A DNA stretch of 64,000 nt from Streptococcus sp. HPH0090 (GCF_000411475.1 NZ_KE150464.1:558001-622000), one strand, 5' to 3'. Shown: positions 46,712 through 56,426, counted from the stretch's first letter. A program made the numbers and translations. Notes: generated by a model not told the origin, from the letters alone.

Positions 46712-48364
46712 ATGTCATTTGATGGATTTTTTTTACACCACATGGTTGAGGAATTGCGTACCGAATTACTAAATGGTCGCATTCAAAAGATTAATCAACC
46801 CTTTGAACAAGAATTGGTCCTACAAATCCGTAGCAATCGCCAAAGTCATCGTCTGCTCCTGTCTGCTCATCCTGTTTTTGGACGCATCCAGTTGACAGAA
46901 ACGACCTTTGAAAATCCTGCTCAACCTTCTACTTTTATCATGGTTTTAAGGAAATATTTACAGGGCGCTCTTATCGAGTCTATCGAGCAGATTGAAAATG
47001 ACCGAATTGTTGAAATTACTGTTTCTAACAAAAATGAGATTGGAGACGATATTCAAGCCACCCTCATCATTGAGATTATGGGTAAACATAGTAATATTCT
47101 CCTTGTCGACAAGAGTAATCACAAAATTCTTGAAGTTATTAAACATATCGGCTTTTCACAAAATAGTTACCGAACACTCCTGCCTGGTGCTACCTATATA
47201 GCTCCTCCGAGTACAAAGACTCTGAATCCTTTTACCATCAAGGATGAAAAACTCTTTGAAATACTACAAACACAGGAACTGAAGGCCAAAAATCTTCAGA
47301 CTCTCTTTCAAGGATTAGGTCGTGATACGGCAAACGAATTGGAAACATTATTGGTCAGTGATAAACTCTCCAATTTCCGTAACTTTTTTAAACAAGAAAC
47401 TAAACCTTGCTTAACGGATAAGTCTTTTTCTTGTGTCCCTTTTTCTAATACCATTGATGATCATTTCTCAAGCCTTTCTCAATTACTGGATACCTTTTAC
47501 AAAGATAAGGCTGAGCGTGACCGGGTCAAACAACAAGCTAGCGAACTCATTCGTCGTGTCGAAAATGAACTACAAAAGAATCGCCAAAAGCTTAATAAAC
47601 AAGAAAAAGAACTTCAAGCTACCGAAAACGCTGAAGAATTCAGACAAAAAGGGGAGTTGCTAACAACCTTCCTTCATCAAGTCCCTAATGACAAAGACCA
47701 AGTTATCTTAGACAACTACTACACCAATCAGCCCATCACTATCGCACTCGATAAAGCATTGACACCTAATCAGAATGCGCAAAAATACTTCAAACGATAT
47801 CAGAAGTTAAAAGAGGCTGTTAAATATCTGACAGAGTTGATAGAGGAAACCAAGGCTACTATACTTTATCTGGAAAGCGTAGAGACGGTTCTAAACCAGG
47901 CTGGTCTAGATGAAATAGCTGAAATTCGTGAAGAATTAATTCAAACAGGCTTTATCAGAAGACGCCAACGGGAGAAAATCCAGAAGCGTAAAAAACCTGA
48001 GAAGTATCTAGCTAGTGATGGTAAAACCATTATCCTCGTTGGGCGAAATAACCTGCAGAACGAAGAATTAACCTTTAAAATAGCACGAAAAGAGGAACTT
48101 TGGTTCCATGCTAAAGATATTCCTGGAAGCCACGTTGTCATCTCAGGAAATCTGAATCCTTCTGACGAAGTCAAGACGGATGCTGCAGAACTTGCCGCCT
48201 ACTTCTCCAAAGGACGCCTTTCAAATCTCGTTCAAGTTGACATGATTGAGGTTAAAAAGCTTAATAAACCAACTGGCGGAAAACCAGGATTCGTGACTTA
48301 TACAGGTCAAAAGACGCTACGTGTGACACCTGATTCTGAAAAAATTCAATCCATGAAATTATAA
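46712..48364 (+). CDS. pavA: NFACT/RqcH-family protein PavA (fibronectin-binding, ribosome quality control)
   Basis: A 550-residue NFACT protein (Rqc2/RqcH family). The NFACT-N domain starts MSFDGFFLHHMVEELRTEL. Coiled coils lie around residues 280-330 and 370-440. The C-terminal NFACT-R domain includes ELWFHAKDIPGSHVVI. In pneumococcus it is PavA, an atypical fibronectin-binding virulence factor without a signal peptide; in Bacillus RqcH adds alanine tails to stalled peptides. The start at 46712 has AAGGAG; a frame to 46685 is rejected. A TGATATAAT -10 lies at 46673-46681. Confidence 0.94.
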   Translation: MSFDGFFLHHMVEELRTELLNGRIQKINQPFEQELVLQIRSNRQSHRLLLSAHPVFGRIQLTETTFENPAQPSTFIMVLRKYLQGALIESIEQIENDRIVEITVSNKNEIGDDIQATLIIEIMGKHSNILLVDKSNHKILEVIKHIGFSQNSYRTLLPGATYIAPPSTKTLNPFTIKDEKLFEILQTQELKAKNLQTLFQGLGRDTANELETLLVSDKLSNFRNFFKQETKPCLTDKSFSCVPFSNTIDDHFSSLSQLLDTFYKDKAERDRVKQQASELIRRVENELQKNRQKLNKQEKELQATENAEEFRQKGELLTTFLHQVPNDKDQVILDNYYTNQPITIALDKALTPNQNAQKYFKRYQKLKEAVKYLTELIEETKATILYLESVETVLNQAGLDEIAEIREELIQTGFIRRRQREKIQKRKKPEKYLASDGKTIILVGRNNLQNEELTFKIARKEELWFHAKDIPGSHVVISGNLNPSDEVKTDAAELAAYFSKGRLSNLVQVDMIEVKKLNKPTGGKPGFVTYTGQKTLRVTPDSEKIQSMKL

Positions 48365-48420
48365 AATAAAAATTTGTAGTGAAACTCTTACTACACTTTT
48401 ATATAAAGGAGGGGAGCTCA

Positions 48421-49281
48421 ATGCTACGGCATATTAAATCAACTGTAACTATTATATTCGGAGCTGCTATCTTCGCCTTCGGACTTACTTATTTTGTTGT
48501 TCCACATCACTTGTTCGAAGGTGGAGCAACAGGGATAACCTTGATTACCTTTTACCTCTTTAACATCCCTATCTCGCTGATGAATATCTTGATTAATATC
48601 CCTCTCTTCCTACTAGCTTGGAAAATATTTGGACTAAGATCACTATATTCCAGTCTACTTGGAACTATTGCCGTCTCCGTCTGGTTAGCTATCTTTGAGA
48701 AGATTCCTCTTCAGTTTAACCTTGAAGGTGATTTGGTTGTGGTTGCTTTAGTAGCTGGTGTCCTCCTAGGTGTTGGGCTCGGTGTTATTTTCAACGCGGG
48801 TGGAACAACTGGTGGCACTGATATCGTCGCTCGTATCCTTAACAAATACACCAATATCTCTGTTGGAAAATTGCTTTTTGGACTTGATTTTCTGATTCTA
48901 ATGTTGATTTTAATCATCTTCCAAGACCTACGTCTTGTAACCTATACTCTCTTATTTGACTTCATCGTTTCAAGAGTTATTGACTTAATCGGTGAGGGTG
49001 GATATGCTGGAAAAGGATTTATGATTATCACTCAAAAACCGATGGAATTAGCCGATAAAATTAACGAAGAACTCGGTCGTGGTGTTACCTTTATCTCAGG
49101 ACAAGGCTACTATAGCCAAAAGGACTTAAAGATTATTTACTGTATTGTCGCAAGAAATGAAATTGTCAAGATGAAAGAAATGATTCATACAGTTGATCCG
49201 ATGGCCTTTATCACTATCACGGAAGCTCACGAAATCCTTGGAGAAGGGTTTACTTTCCCAGCAAGAGACGAGGTTTCTTAA
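48421..49281 (+). CDS. YitT family membrane protein
   Basis: A 286-residue YitT-family protein. Five to six N-terminal TM segments (about 8-190) include GGATGITLI and FNAGGTTGGTDIVARIL. The C-terminal cytosolic DUF2179 domain (about 205-280) has GRGVTFISGQGYYSQKDLKIIYCIV. Family members are widespread in Firmicutes and functionally obscure. The ATG at 48421 follows AAAGGAGGGGAG. It is 56 bases downstream of pavA without an obvious terminator between, so co-transcription is possible. Confidence 0.9.
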   Translation: MLRHIKSTVTIIFGAAIFAFGLTYFVVPHHLFEGGATGITLITFYLFNIPISLMNILINIPLFLLAWKIFGLRSLYSSLLGTIAVSVWLAIFEKIPLQFNLEGDLVVVALVAGVLLGVGLGVIFNAGGTTGGTDIVARILNKYTNISVGKLLFGLDFLILMLILIIFQDLRLVTYTLLFDFIVSRVIDLIGEGGYAGKGFMIITQKPMELADKINEELGRGVTFISGQGYYSQKDLKIIYCIVARNEIVKMKEMIHTVDPMAFITITEAHEILGEGFTFPARDEVS

Positions 49282-49290
49282 CCTTAAAAT

Positions 49291-49327
49291 AAAAAAGTAA
49301 CTTCAATAGTTGAAGTTACTTTTTTTG
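49291..49327. terminator. Bidirectional terminator between yitT-like gene and nox
   Basis: A 16-bp stem AAAAAAGTAACTTCAA/TTGAAGTTACTTTTTT with a three-base loop between two convergent genes. Confidence 0.92.
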
Positions 49328-49339
49328 TCATATCATCAA

Positions 49340-50719
49340 TTATTTTTCTGCTGTAAGTGCAGCCATTGTGATGTAGTTGTATGGTTTATTGAAGTGTGGC
49401 AAGAAGAATAGGTCTGTCAATGCTAATTTATCAATTGTAACGTGTTCTTGAATAGCAAGTGAGAACATGTGAATTCCCATGCTAATTGCTGAATCACGAG
49501 ATACCATTTGAGCACCAAGGATTTCACGGCTATCTTTATCAAAGACGATCTTGATAGCTACTTCATAGTTGTCATGTTTCATAAATTCTGGTTTTTGAAG
49601 GTCGTTAAATCCAGTTTCAGTTGCATTGTAACCTGCAGCTTTTGCTTTTTCAAGTGTTAAACCAGTTGAAACCATGTGAAGACCATAGATTGAGATACCA
49701 TTTGATCCTTGAACACCGATTCCTTCAAGCTCATGTCCACAAGCGTTGTAAGCACCAACGATACCAGTACGAACAGCGTTTGATGCAAGTGCGATGTAGC
49801 TAGTGTCTTTACGAGCGTTGTCATAAACGGTCGCACAGTCACCAACAGCATATACACCTGGGATAGATGTTTCTTGTTTCTTGTCAACAAGGAAAGCACC
49901 GTTACGGAAGAGTTCGATCTTACCATCAGCAAGTGCAGTGTTTGGACGGAAACCGACTGCAAGAACAACCATATCCACATCAAATGTTTCTTTGTCAGTG
50001 ATCAAGCGTTCAACTTTTCCTTCACCTTCGATAGCTTTAACAGTTTGACCAAGTGCCAAACGGATGTTGTGGTCTTCCAAGTTTTTAGCCATCATTTGTG
50101 TGAAGTCTTTGTCATAGTATCCGTTCAATACAGTGTCAACGATATCAACAAGTACAACTTCTTTTCCAAGACGTTCGAAAGCTTCAGCAAGCTCAACACC
50201 GATGTAACCACCACCTACAACAGCGATACGCTCAAGGTGTTTGCTCTTGTCAGCAAGTTTGTTGATAACTTCTTCTGCGTTTTGGTACAACTTAACAAAT
50301 TGAACATTTTCAAGTGTTGCTTTGAATTCGCGGTTGCCCTTAACGATTTCAACACCTTCGATTGGAGGCAAGATTGGAGTTGAACCAGTCGCAAAGATCA
50401 ATTTGTCATAAGACTCTTTGTGTTCTTGACCTTCAACTTCTGCTGTCACAACTTTATTGTCATAGTCGATTGAAAGAACAGGTGAGTTCATGTAAACTTT
50501 AGCACCTTTTGCTTCCAATTTTTCTTTATCAGAGTAGAACAATCCTTCAGCGCCGTCGATTTGTTCACCAATCCAAAGAGCCATTCCACATCCAAGGAAT
50601 GAAATGTTTGAGTTTTGGTCAAATACAACGATTTCGTTTTCGTTTCCAAAGTTGTCCAACATAGTGTTGATACATGCAGTTCCAGCGTGGTTAGCACCCA
50701 CGACTACGATTTTACTCAT
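49340..50719 (-). CDS. nox: Water-forming NADH oxidase
   Basis: A 459-residue flavoprotein NADH oxidase (Nox-2), which reduces O2 to water and regenerates NAD+. The FAD motif is GANHAGTA (near 8), the redox cysteine Cys44 lies in FLGCGMALW, and the NAD motif is [14 protein letters not shown] (near 165). FAD contact is [11 protein letters not shown] (near 280). In streptococci it limits peroxide stress. The promoter has a cre-like site over its -35 region, and the apbE operon diverges from the same 318-base region. Confidence 0.96.
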   Translation of the reverse strand: MSKIVVVGANHAGTACINTMLDNFGNENEIVVFDQNSNISFLGCGMALWIGEQIDGAEGLFYSDKEKLEAKGAKVYMNSPVLSIDYDNKVVTAEVEGQEHKESYDKLIFATGSTPILPPIEGVEIVKGNREFKATLENVQFVKLYQNAEEVINKLADKSKHLERIAVVGGGYIGVELAEAFERLGKEVVLVDIVDTVLNGYYDKDFTQMMAKNLEDHNIRLALGQTVKAIEGEGKVERLITDKETFDVDMVVLAVGFRPNTALADGKIELFRNGAFLVDKKQETSIPGVYAVGDCATVYDNARKDTSYIALASNAVRTGIVGAYNACGHELEGIGVQGSNGISIYGLHMVSTGLTLEKAKAAGYNATETGFNDLQKPEFMKHDNYEVAIKIVFDKDSREILGAQMVSRDSAISMGIHMFSLAIQEHVTIDKLALTDLFFLPHFNKPYNYITMAALTAEK

Positions 50720-50757
50720 AAGATAAATCCTACCTTTATTTTTTTATTTACCTCTCA

Positions 50758-50786
50758 AGTATACCATTATCTGTGAACGTTTTCAA
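50758..50786 (-). promoter_or_regulatory. nox promoter with overlapping cre-like (CcpA) site
   Basis: On the minus strand TTGAAA (50786-50781), a 17-base spacer and TGGTATACT (-10 50763-50758). The sequence TGAAAACGTTCACA (50785-50772) overlaps the -35 and matches the cre consensus TGWAARCGYTWNCW at 13 of 14 positions. The position predicts repression by CcpA; binding is not shown. Confidence 0.7.
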
Positions 50787-50919
50787 GACTTTTGACCCGT
50801 TTGATGTTATTTAAGAAAGTTTTTGAAAGATATATCAATTTGTTTTCAAAGACTTCTTATTGATTTGGAGCTGTTTTTAATTTTTTAAGCATATTTCTTG
50901 ACTTTTTGTAAAAAATGAT

Positions 50920-50948
50920 TTGTGAAAACGCTGACTTTATGATATTCT
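50920..50948 (+). promoter_or_regulatory. apbE operon promoter with cre-like (CcpA) site
   Basis: TTGTGA (50920-50925), a 17-base spacer and an extended -10 TGATATTCT (to 50948). TGAAAACGCTGACT (50923-50936) lies between them and matches the cre consensus at 13 of 14 positions, with the mismatch at the same position as in the nox site. The leader before apbE is about 80 bases and AT-rich. Confidence 0.6.
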
Positions 50949-51037
50949 ATTTATATGGAAATAAATTATAAATTTTAAATTTCTTATTAATTCAAGATTT
51001 GTAGCTATTTCCCAATGATTCGAAGGGAGTTGATTCT

Positions 51038-51961
51038 TTGTCTCTTAGTTCATCATCTGAGCGATTAATGGGAACTACGATTACTATTTCCTTAGTACAT
51101 GAACAAGCGGATAATCTTCTCCGTCAAGCTTTTGATTTGCTAAAGGAACTTGAGTTTCGCTTCAACGCTAACAGTGCTGAATCAGAATTAATGAAAATTA
51201 ACCATCAGGCAGGTATTGCACCAGTCAAAGTCCATCCTGATTTGTTTGAACTAATTTCATTAGGTCTGGACCACAGTCTAGCACCTGGAAGTCATCTCAA
51301 TATTAGTATAGGGCCTTTGGTTCAGACCTGGCGTATTGGTTTTTCCGATGCAAAGGTTGCAAGCCCTGAAGAAATCGATTCAGCCTTAGCACTAATAGAC
51401 CCTCATTTTATTAAACTCGATTCAGTCAATTCTACAGTTTTCCTAGAAAAAAAGGGAATGAAAATTGACTTAGGGTGTTTAGCAAAGGGGTACAGTGCAG
51501 ATAAGGTTGCAGCTTTCTTAAAAGAAAACGGTGTCACTTCTGCTCTTATCAATCTTGGAGGAAACATCCTCACAATTGGAAACAACCAATCAAAAGATGG
51601 ACGTCCGTGGCAAATCGGCATTCAAGATCCAAGTAATCCACGTGGTAATCACCTGATGACCTTATCCATTACTGGAAAATCAGTGGTTACATCTGGGATT
51701 TATGAACGGCATCTTGAAATCAATGGCAAGGATTATCACCACATTTTCGATAGTGAAACAGGCTATCCTATTGAAACGGATTTAGCTAGTTTAACCATTA
51801 TATCTGACCGCTCTGTTGACGGTGAGATATGGACCACACGATTATTTGGCGAACGTAGCGCGTCTATTATGTGGCAAGTCGAAAATATTGATGGTATCGA
51901 AGCCATCCTCATTGACAAAGATGGACGCTTAGCTTGTTCATCTGGTATCCAAGATAAATAA
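51038..51961 (+). CDS. apbE: ApbE family FAD:protein FMN transferase (cytosolic form)
   Basis: A 307-residue ApbE-family flavin transferase, which attaches FMN from FAD to Ser/Thr of target proteins. Family segments: LMGTTITISLVH at the N-terminus, KIDLGCLAKGYSADKVAAFL (near 150), SALINLGGNIL, and YHHIFDSETGYPIETDLASLTII. There is no signal peptide or lipobox, so the enzyme should be cytosolic, unlike many ApbE lipoproteins. The start is TTG at 51038, eight bases after AAGGGAG. First gene of an operon with two flavin reductases, the second carrying likely target motifs. Confidence 0.9.
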   Translation: MSLSSSSERLMGTTITISLVHEQADNLLRQAFDLLKELEFRFNANSAESELMKINHQAGIAPVKVHPDLFELISLGLDHSLAPGSHLNISIGPLVQTWRIGFSDAKVASPEEIDSALALIDPHFIKLDSVNSTVFLEKKGMKIDLGCLAKGYSADKVAAFLKENGVTSALINLGGNILTIGNNQSKDGRPWQIGIQDPSNPRGNHLMTLSITGKSVVTSGIYERHLEINGKDYHHIFDSETGYPIETDLASLTIISDRSVDGEIWTTRLFGERSASIMWQVENIDGIEAILIDKDGRLACSSGIQDK

Positions 51962-51991
51962 TTAATAATGCAAAAAGAGAAAGGAAAGCCC

Positions 51992-52597
51992 ATGCTTAAA
52001 CTTATTGCTATTGTAGGAACTAACTCAAAACGTTCCACAAACCGCCAACTGCTTCAATATATGCAGAAACACTTTGCTGATAAAGCAGAAATCGAATTGG
52101 TAGAAATTAAAGATCTACCTGTATTTAACAAACCAGCTGACAAACAAATCCCAGCTGAAGCTACGGAAATCGCTGCTAAAATCGAAGTCGCTGATGGAGT
52201 TATTATCGGTACTCCAGAATACGACCACTCAATCCCAGCTGTTCTTATGAGCGCTCTTGCTTGGATTTCATATGGTGTATTCCCGCTTTTGAACAAACCT
52301 GTCATGATTACAGGTGCTTCATATGGTACACTCGGTTCATCACGTGCTCAATTGCAACTTCGTCAAATTCTTAATGCTCCTGAAATCAAAGCAAACGTTC
52401 TCCCAGATGAATTCTTGCTTTCACATTCTCTTCAAGCATTTGATCAAAATGGTGACTTGGTAGATCTTGATGTCATCAAGAAATTGGATGCCATCTTTGA
52501 TGACTTCCGTATCTTTGTTAAAGTTACTGAGAAATTGCGTAACGCACAAGAGCTTCTTCGCAAAGATGCTGAAGATTTTGATTGGGAAAATTTGTAA
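51992..52597 (+). CDS. NADPH-dependent FMN reductase family protein
   Basis: A 201-residue flavodoxin-fold FMN reductase. It has the phosphate-binding loop IVGTNSKRSTNRQLL (residues 6-20), the FMN-ring loop TPEYDHSIPAVLMSALAWIS (near 78) and GASYGTLGSSRAQLQLRQIL. It would transfer electrons from NAD(P)H to flavin or quinone-like acceptors. The ATG at 51992 follows AAAGGAAAG. It lies between apbE and a longer paralog, with 17 bases to the next gene, so it probably belongs to a dedicated flavin electron-transfer operon. Confidence 0.9.
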   Translation: MLKLIAIVGTNSKRSTNRQLLQYMQKHFADKAEIELVEIKDLPVFNKPADKQIPAEATEIAAKIEVADGVIIGTPEYDHSIPAVLMSALAWISYGVFPLLNKPVMITGASYGTLGSSRAQLQLRQILNAPEIKANVLPDEFLLSHSLQAFDQNGDLVDLDVIKKLDAIFDDFRIFVKVTEKLRNAQELLRKDAEDFDWENL

Positions 52598-52614
52598 GAT
52601 AGGAGATCGAAAGA

Positions 52615-53859
52615 ATGAAATTTGTTGGACTTGTTGGATCAAACTACGATCAATCATATAACCGCAAACTCTTGGAGTTCATCCGCCGTCAGTTTAAATT
52701 TAAATTTGAACTAGAAGTTTTGGAAATCGATGAAGTTCCAATGTTTAACCAAGACGAAAAATGGGACGAGAGCTTCCAGTTGCGCCTTCTTTACAACAAA
52801 ATTACTCGAGCTGATGGTGTGATTATTGCTACTCCAGAGCACAACCACACTATTTCTGCTTCACTTAAGTCAGTCCTTGAATGGCTTTCATACGAAGTTC
52901 ATCCATTTGAAAACAAACCAGTTATGATTGTGGGTGCTTCATACTACGATCAGGGAACTTCACGTGCTCAAGTTCACCTTCGTAAAATTCTTGATGCACC
53001 AGGAGTAAATGCCTACACATTACCAGGTAATGAGTTCCTTCTTGGAAAAGCCAAAGAAGCTTTTGATGCAAAAGGAAATATTATTAACGAAGGAACTGTT
53101 AAATTCCTTGAAACTTGCTTAGATAACTTTGTCAAATACGTAGGAGTCGTTTCTAATTTGAAAAAACCAAAACCAATTGAACCAGAAGACTTGGATTGTG
53201 GAAAACCAATTGCCACAACTATTACAGAAGTTGACCCTGATGATCCAGAATGGGTAGAAAAAGTTGCAGAAATCACAGGAGCTGTATCTGGTGATACATA
53301 CGTTAAACTTGACCATGGTATCTTGACAGTTAATCAAATTGATATGTTCTTGAAAGCTATGCCTTTTGAATTGACATATGCTGATGATAACAACCAATTC
53401 CTCTACTACAACAACGCTCATCAAGATCCAGAAACCATGTTTGCGAAACGTGTGCCACCTCAATCAGGTAGCCGTATGTCAACTGTTCACGGATCACTTC
53501 CGCCAGCACGTATGAAAAACGTTGAATGGGTGATTGGAACACTTCGTAATGGTAACCAAGAATATGTACGTACAATCGTTCCTGGTTCACCTGCAGGTGT
53601 TATCAATACTCACAACTACCAAGCAATGTACTATCCAGATGGATCATATGCTGGTATTAATGAAATCGTCTTTAACTTCCAACCATGGCTTGACTGGTAC
53701 TTGAAAGAAACTGGTCAACGTTTGGTAGGAGGTAGCGGACCATTTGCTCCTGCTGGAGGTCATGGTGAGGCAGATGCTACTTCTGGTGCATCTGACGCTG
53801 GAGGACATGGTGACGGTGGCCACGGAGCTGCTGATGCTACTTCTGGTGCAAGTAACTAA
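52615..53859 (+). CDS. FMN reductase-PAS-like fusion with a C-terminal tail bearing two flavinylation motifs
   Basis: A 414-residue three-part protein. The N-terminal FMN reductase domain (1-185: GLVGSNYDQSYNRKLLEF, TPEHNHTISASLKSVLEWLS) is paralogous to the gene upstream. Next comes a PAS-like domain similar to the DUF438 C-terminus (about 240-355: MPFELTYADDNNQFLYYNN, RVPPQSGSRMSTVHGSLPPARM). The Gly/His/Ala-rich tail carries DATSGAS twice (387-393, 407-413), ending at residue 414. This motif matches the ApbE acceptor pattern Dgx(S/T)GA(S/T). With apbE in the same operon, covalent FMN on Ser393 and Ser413 is a reasonable inference, not demonstrated. Confidence 0.87.
   Translation: MKFVGLVGSNYDQSYNRKLLEFIRRQFKFKFELEVLEIDEVPMFNQDEKWDESFQLRLLYNKITRADGVIIATPEHNHTISASLKSVLEWLSYEVHPFENKPVMIVGASYYDQGTSRAQVHLRKILDAPGVNAYTLPGNEFLLGKAKEAFDAKGNIINEGTVKFLETCLDNFVKYVGVVSNLKKPKPIEPEDLDCGKPIATTITEVDPDDPEWVEKVAEITGAVSGDTYVKLDHGILTVNQIDMFLKAMPFELTYADDNNQFLYYNNAHQDPETMFAKRVPPQSGSRMSTVHGSLPPARMKNVEWVIGTLRNGNQEYVRTIVPGSPAGVINTHNYQAMYYPDGSYAGINEIVFNFQPWLDWYLKETGQRLVGGSGPFAPAGGHGEADATSGASDAGGHGDGGHGAADATSGASN
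53773..53853 (+). other. Duplicated ApbE flavinylation-type motif DATSGAS
   Basis: The 18-base sequence GATGCTACTTCTGGTGCA occurs at 53773-53790 and 53833-53850, in frame and 60 bases apart, each followed by a Ser codon (TCT or AGT). The duplicated unit also contains Gly-Gly-His-Gly. Identical codons point to recent duplication of a flavin-acceptor peptide. Confidence 0.75.
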
Positions 53860-53868
53860 AACCAATAT

Positions 53869-53897
53869 AAAGGGACCATTCTTGGTTCCTTTTTTCA
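53869..53897 (+). terminator. Terminator of the apbE operon
   Basis: Stem AAAGGGACC/GGTTCCTTT (one G-U pair), loop of six bases, then TTT. It lies just after the stop codon of the fusion gene. Confidence 0.75.
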
Positions 53898-53902
53898 ATA
53901 CA

Positions 53903-53940
53903 AAAACCTCGGTTAGCTTGCACTAACCGAGGTTTTATTT
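53903..53940. terminator. Bidirectional terminator between the apbE operon and DUF896 gene
   Basis: A 14-bp perfect stem AAAACCTCGGTTAG/CTAACCGAGGTTTT with loop CTTGCA, flanked by A and T stretches, ending at the DUF896 stop codon. Confidence 0.9.
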
Positions 53941-53943
53941 ATT

Positions 53944-54201
53944 TTATGAATTTGGATCATCAAGACTGCGACCATGCAAACCTTTTTCGCGTTGTACTTG
54001 TCGAAGTTTTTCAGGTGTCACGTCATTTCCTTCCTCATCCACGATTTTAATTCCTTCAACGTGGTGACGAACCGCACGACGATAGCCTTCGATATACTCT
54101 TCACGAAGTTTGGCTTGTTCTACTTTTTCTTCAGCAGTCAACCCTTCTGTTTTTTTCTTTTTAGCAAGCTCATTAATACGAGCAATTTTTTCTGGTGTCA
54201 T
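53944..54201 (-). CDS. DUF896 (UPF0291/YnzC) protein
   Basis: An 85-residue DUF896 protein: [41 protein letters not shown] helical hairpin at the N-terminus (about 1-45), followed by [25 protein letters not shown]. YnzC of Bacillus has this two-helix fold and is SOS-linked there; the role in streptococci is unknown. The ribosome site is GGAGG. It lies 27 bases downstream of glyS, so it is probably the last gene of the glycine T-box operon, as in related streptococci. Confidence 0.88.
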   Translation of the reverse strand: MTPEKIARINELAKKKKTEGLTAEEKVEQAKLREEYIEGYRRAVRHHVEGIKIVDEEGNDVTPEKLRQVQREKGLHGRSLDDPNS

Positions 54202-54228
54202 ATTAGGACCTCCAATTATTTTTTAATT

Positions 54229-56265
54229 TTATTTTGTATTGAGAAGATTGAAAGCAGCCACTGTTTTTGCTTTATTTACAAGCTCAGCAAGAATAGCTAA
54301 ACGGTTATTTTTAACATCCACATCCTCTGCCATAACCATAGTATTGTCAAAGAATGCATCAATTACTGGACTAAGAGCAAATAGTTGCGTTAATTTATCA
54401 CTAGCTGAACCTTGTAATTCAAGACTTTCTACTGCTTGAGCAAGTTCTCTTTCTTGTTCATTTTCAAAGAGACTTGAATCGACTTTGACTGATCCTTCTG
54501 CTTTTTCTGCCAAGTTAAAGGCACGAGATAGAGACTCAACTGATGATTTATAATCTTCAGATTTTGCTGCTTCAGTTAAGGCTTCTGCTACTTCAATCAT
54601 ATCAGAAACAACAAAGTTTGAACTTGCAAGAACAGCCTCTTTAATATCTTTTGCAGTAGAACCCATCATCTTATCGACACGAGCTTTGATGAAATTAAGC
54701 ACTTCTTCTTGATTAACATAAGTTAGACTATCAAATGATAAGGCATAAAGGCTCGCAATCAATTCGTCCATTGGAATCTTCCAACCAAAGTCTTCCAAGA
54801 TTCGAACAATTCCTTGTGTTGCACGTCGAAGAGCATATGGGTCGTTTGAACCTGATGGAATCAAGCCAACCGAGAAGAAAGATAAGAGAGTATCTAATTT
54901 ATCAGCTAGTGCAAGAATAGCTCCGACTTTAGACTCAGGAAGAGCTCCGTCAGCCGAATCCGGAAGATAGTGTTCACGAATAGCTTGTGCCACTGCTGCG
55001 TTCTCCCCAGCAAGAAGAGCATACTTCTCGCCCATGACCCCTTGAAGCTCATCAAACTCACCAACCATACCTGTCAAAAGGTCAAATTTATAAATGGCTG
55101 CAGCCCGAGCAAGATCAACAGTTTCATCAACTGATAAACCAGCTTTCTCTGCTAATAGAATAGCAATTTGTCCTGTACGGATCATGTGTTCACGTAATGA
55201 ACCAATCTTTTCATGGAAGGTTACATGTGATAGTTTAGCTACTAAATCTTCAATTTTCAATTTTTGATCTTCACGCCAGAAGAATTCTCCGTCTTCAAGA
55301 CGTGCAACTAAGACTTTCTCATTCCCTCGAACAACATTTTCCAAATGCTCTGCATTACCGTTTCGAACAGAAATAAAGTTTGGTTTTAGATTTCCTTCAA
55401 GATCACGGACTACAAAGTAACGTTGATGAGTTTCCATTGAAGTAACTAAAACTTCTTCTGGAACCTCTAGATATTTAGGATTAAAATTCCCAATAAAAGC
55501 AGTTGGGTATTCAACCAAATTCAGAACTTCATTCAAGAGTCCTTCATCAATTTGAACCTGAACACCTTGTTCTACTTCAATAGCCTTGATTTGTTCCCGA
55601 ATCATATTTTCGCGTTCTATACTGTCAGTAATGACATAGACTTTTCGCAAATCCTCTTCGTAACTATCAGCATGACGAATTTCCACTTCATGTCCAAGGA
55701 AACGATGTCCACGACTAACTCTTCCTGAATGAATATCTAAGAAGTCCATATCAAGAGCTTCATCATCCAAAAGGACGATCAAAGTATGGACAGGACGAAT
55801 GTATTCAAAGGTATTATTTGCCCAGTGCATACTTACTGGGAAGCTAAGGCTAGCCAATACTTCTGGAATTCCTGTCAACACTTCTTCAGCAGGTTTTCCA
55901 GCTTCATGCTTGGTTACATAGACATATTCTTCACCTTTAATTTCACGGAATTCAATATCATCAACTGTCAAGCCTTTTCCACGGACGAAGCCTTGAGCAG
56001 CTTTAGAAAAGTTTCCTTCTGCATCCAATGCGATTTTCTTTGAAGGACCTTTAAAATCTTCAGTCAAATCTGTTTGTTGGTCTGCTAAACCAAGTACACG
56101 AACAGCCAAACGACGTGGTGTTGAAAATGTTTGAATCCCTTCATATGAAAGGCGGTTGTCATCCAAGAAGGCTGCCATTTTTTCACCTAGTTGTTTTTCA
56201 CTTGGTGTGACAACGTAGGCTGGCAACTCTTCGAGTCCTAGTTCTACTAATAAGTTTTTTGTCAT
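54229..56265 (-). CDS. glyS: Glycyl-tRNA synthetase beta subunit
   Basis: A 678-residue beta subunit of the alpha2-beta2 bacterial GlyRS, which recognises tRNA-Gly. The N-terminus [40 protein letters not shown] and [23 protein letters not shown] are characteristic, as is the HD-like region [11 protein letters not shown]...ALADKLDTL. The ATG at 56265 follows AAAGGA; an upstream start at 56283 is less likely. It is separated from glyQ by a 131-bp structured insert. Confidence 0.97.
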   Translation of the reverse strand: MTKNLLVELGLEELPAYVVTPSEKQLGEKMAAFLDDNRLSYEGIQTFSTPRRLAVRVLGLADQQTDLTEDFKGPSKKIALDAEGNFSKAAQGFVRGKGLTVDDIEFREIKGEEYVYVTKHEAGKPAEEVLTGIPEVLASLSFPVSMHWANNTFEYIRPVHTLIVLLDDEALDMDFLDIHSGRVSRGHRFLGHEVEIRHADSYEEDLRKVYVITDSIERENMIREQIKAIEVEQGVQVQIDEGLLNEVLNLVEYPTAFIGNFNPKYLEVPEEVLVTSMETHQRYFVVRDLEGNLKPNFISVRNGNAEHLENVVRGNEKVLVARLEDGEFFWREDQKLKIEDLVAKLSHVTFHEKIGSLREHMIRTGQIAILLAEKAGLSVDETVDLARAAAIYKFDLLTGMVGEFDELQGVMGEKYALLAGENAAVAQAIREHYLPDSADGALPESKVGAILALADKLDTLLSFFSVGLIPSGSNDPYALRRATQGIVRILEDFGWKIPMDELIASLYALSFDSLTYVNQEEVLNFIKARVDKMMGSTAKDIKEAVLASSNFVVSDMIEVAEALTEAAKSEDYKSSVESLSRAFNLAEKAEGSVKVDSSLFENEQERELAQAVESLELQGSASDKLTQLFALSPVIDAFFDNTMVMAEDVDVKNNRLAILAELVNKAKTVAAFNLLNTK

Positions 56266-56295
56266 GTTTTTTCCTTTACACAATTAATGTTCTTC

Positions 56296-56426
56296 AACAA
56301 GACCTTTAGTAGTGGGGGACGCAAGCAAACCTTCGGTTTCATTGCTAACTGTCAAGCCTTAAGTCTCGTCGGTTCCCCAATCGGATAAGAAACTTCTTAT
56401 CCGATTTTCACTACAGCGGTCTTGTT
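56296..56426. repeat. 131-bp structured element with terminal inverted repeats between glyQ and glyS
   Basis: Perfect 9-bp terminal inverted repeats (AACAAGACC / GGTCTTGTT) enclose a second nested pair (GTAGTG / CACTAC), a GGGGA/TCCCC pair, a GCAA..AAACC-GGTTT..TTGC hairpin and a perfect 12-bp hairpin AATCGGATAAGA/TCTTATCCGATT (56379-56406). There is no ORF and no T tract on the operon strand. It could be a MITE-like insertion or an RNA element in the glyQ-glyS message. I do not recognise it as BOX or RUP, and no target duplication is seen. Confidence 0.65.

Noticed and set aside
56296..56426. BOX or RUP repeat
   Set aside because: It does not match the pneumococcal BOX or RUP sequences as I remember them, so it is left as an unnamed element.
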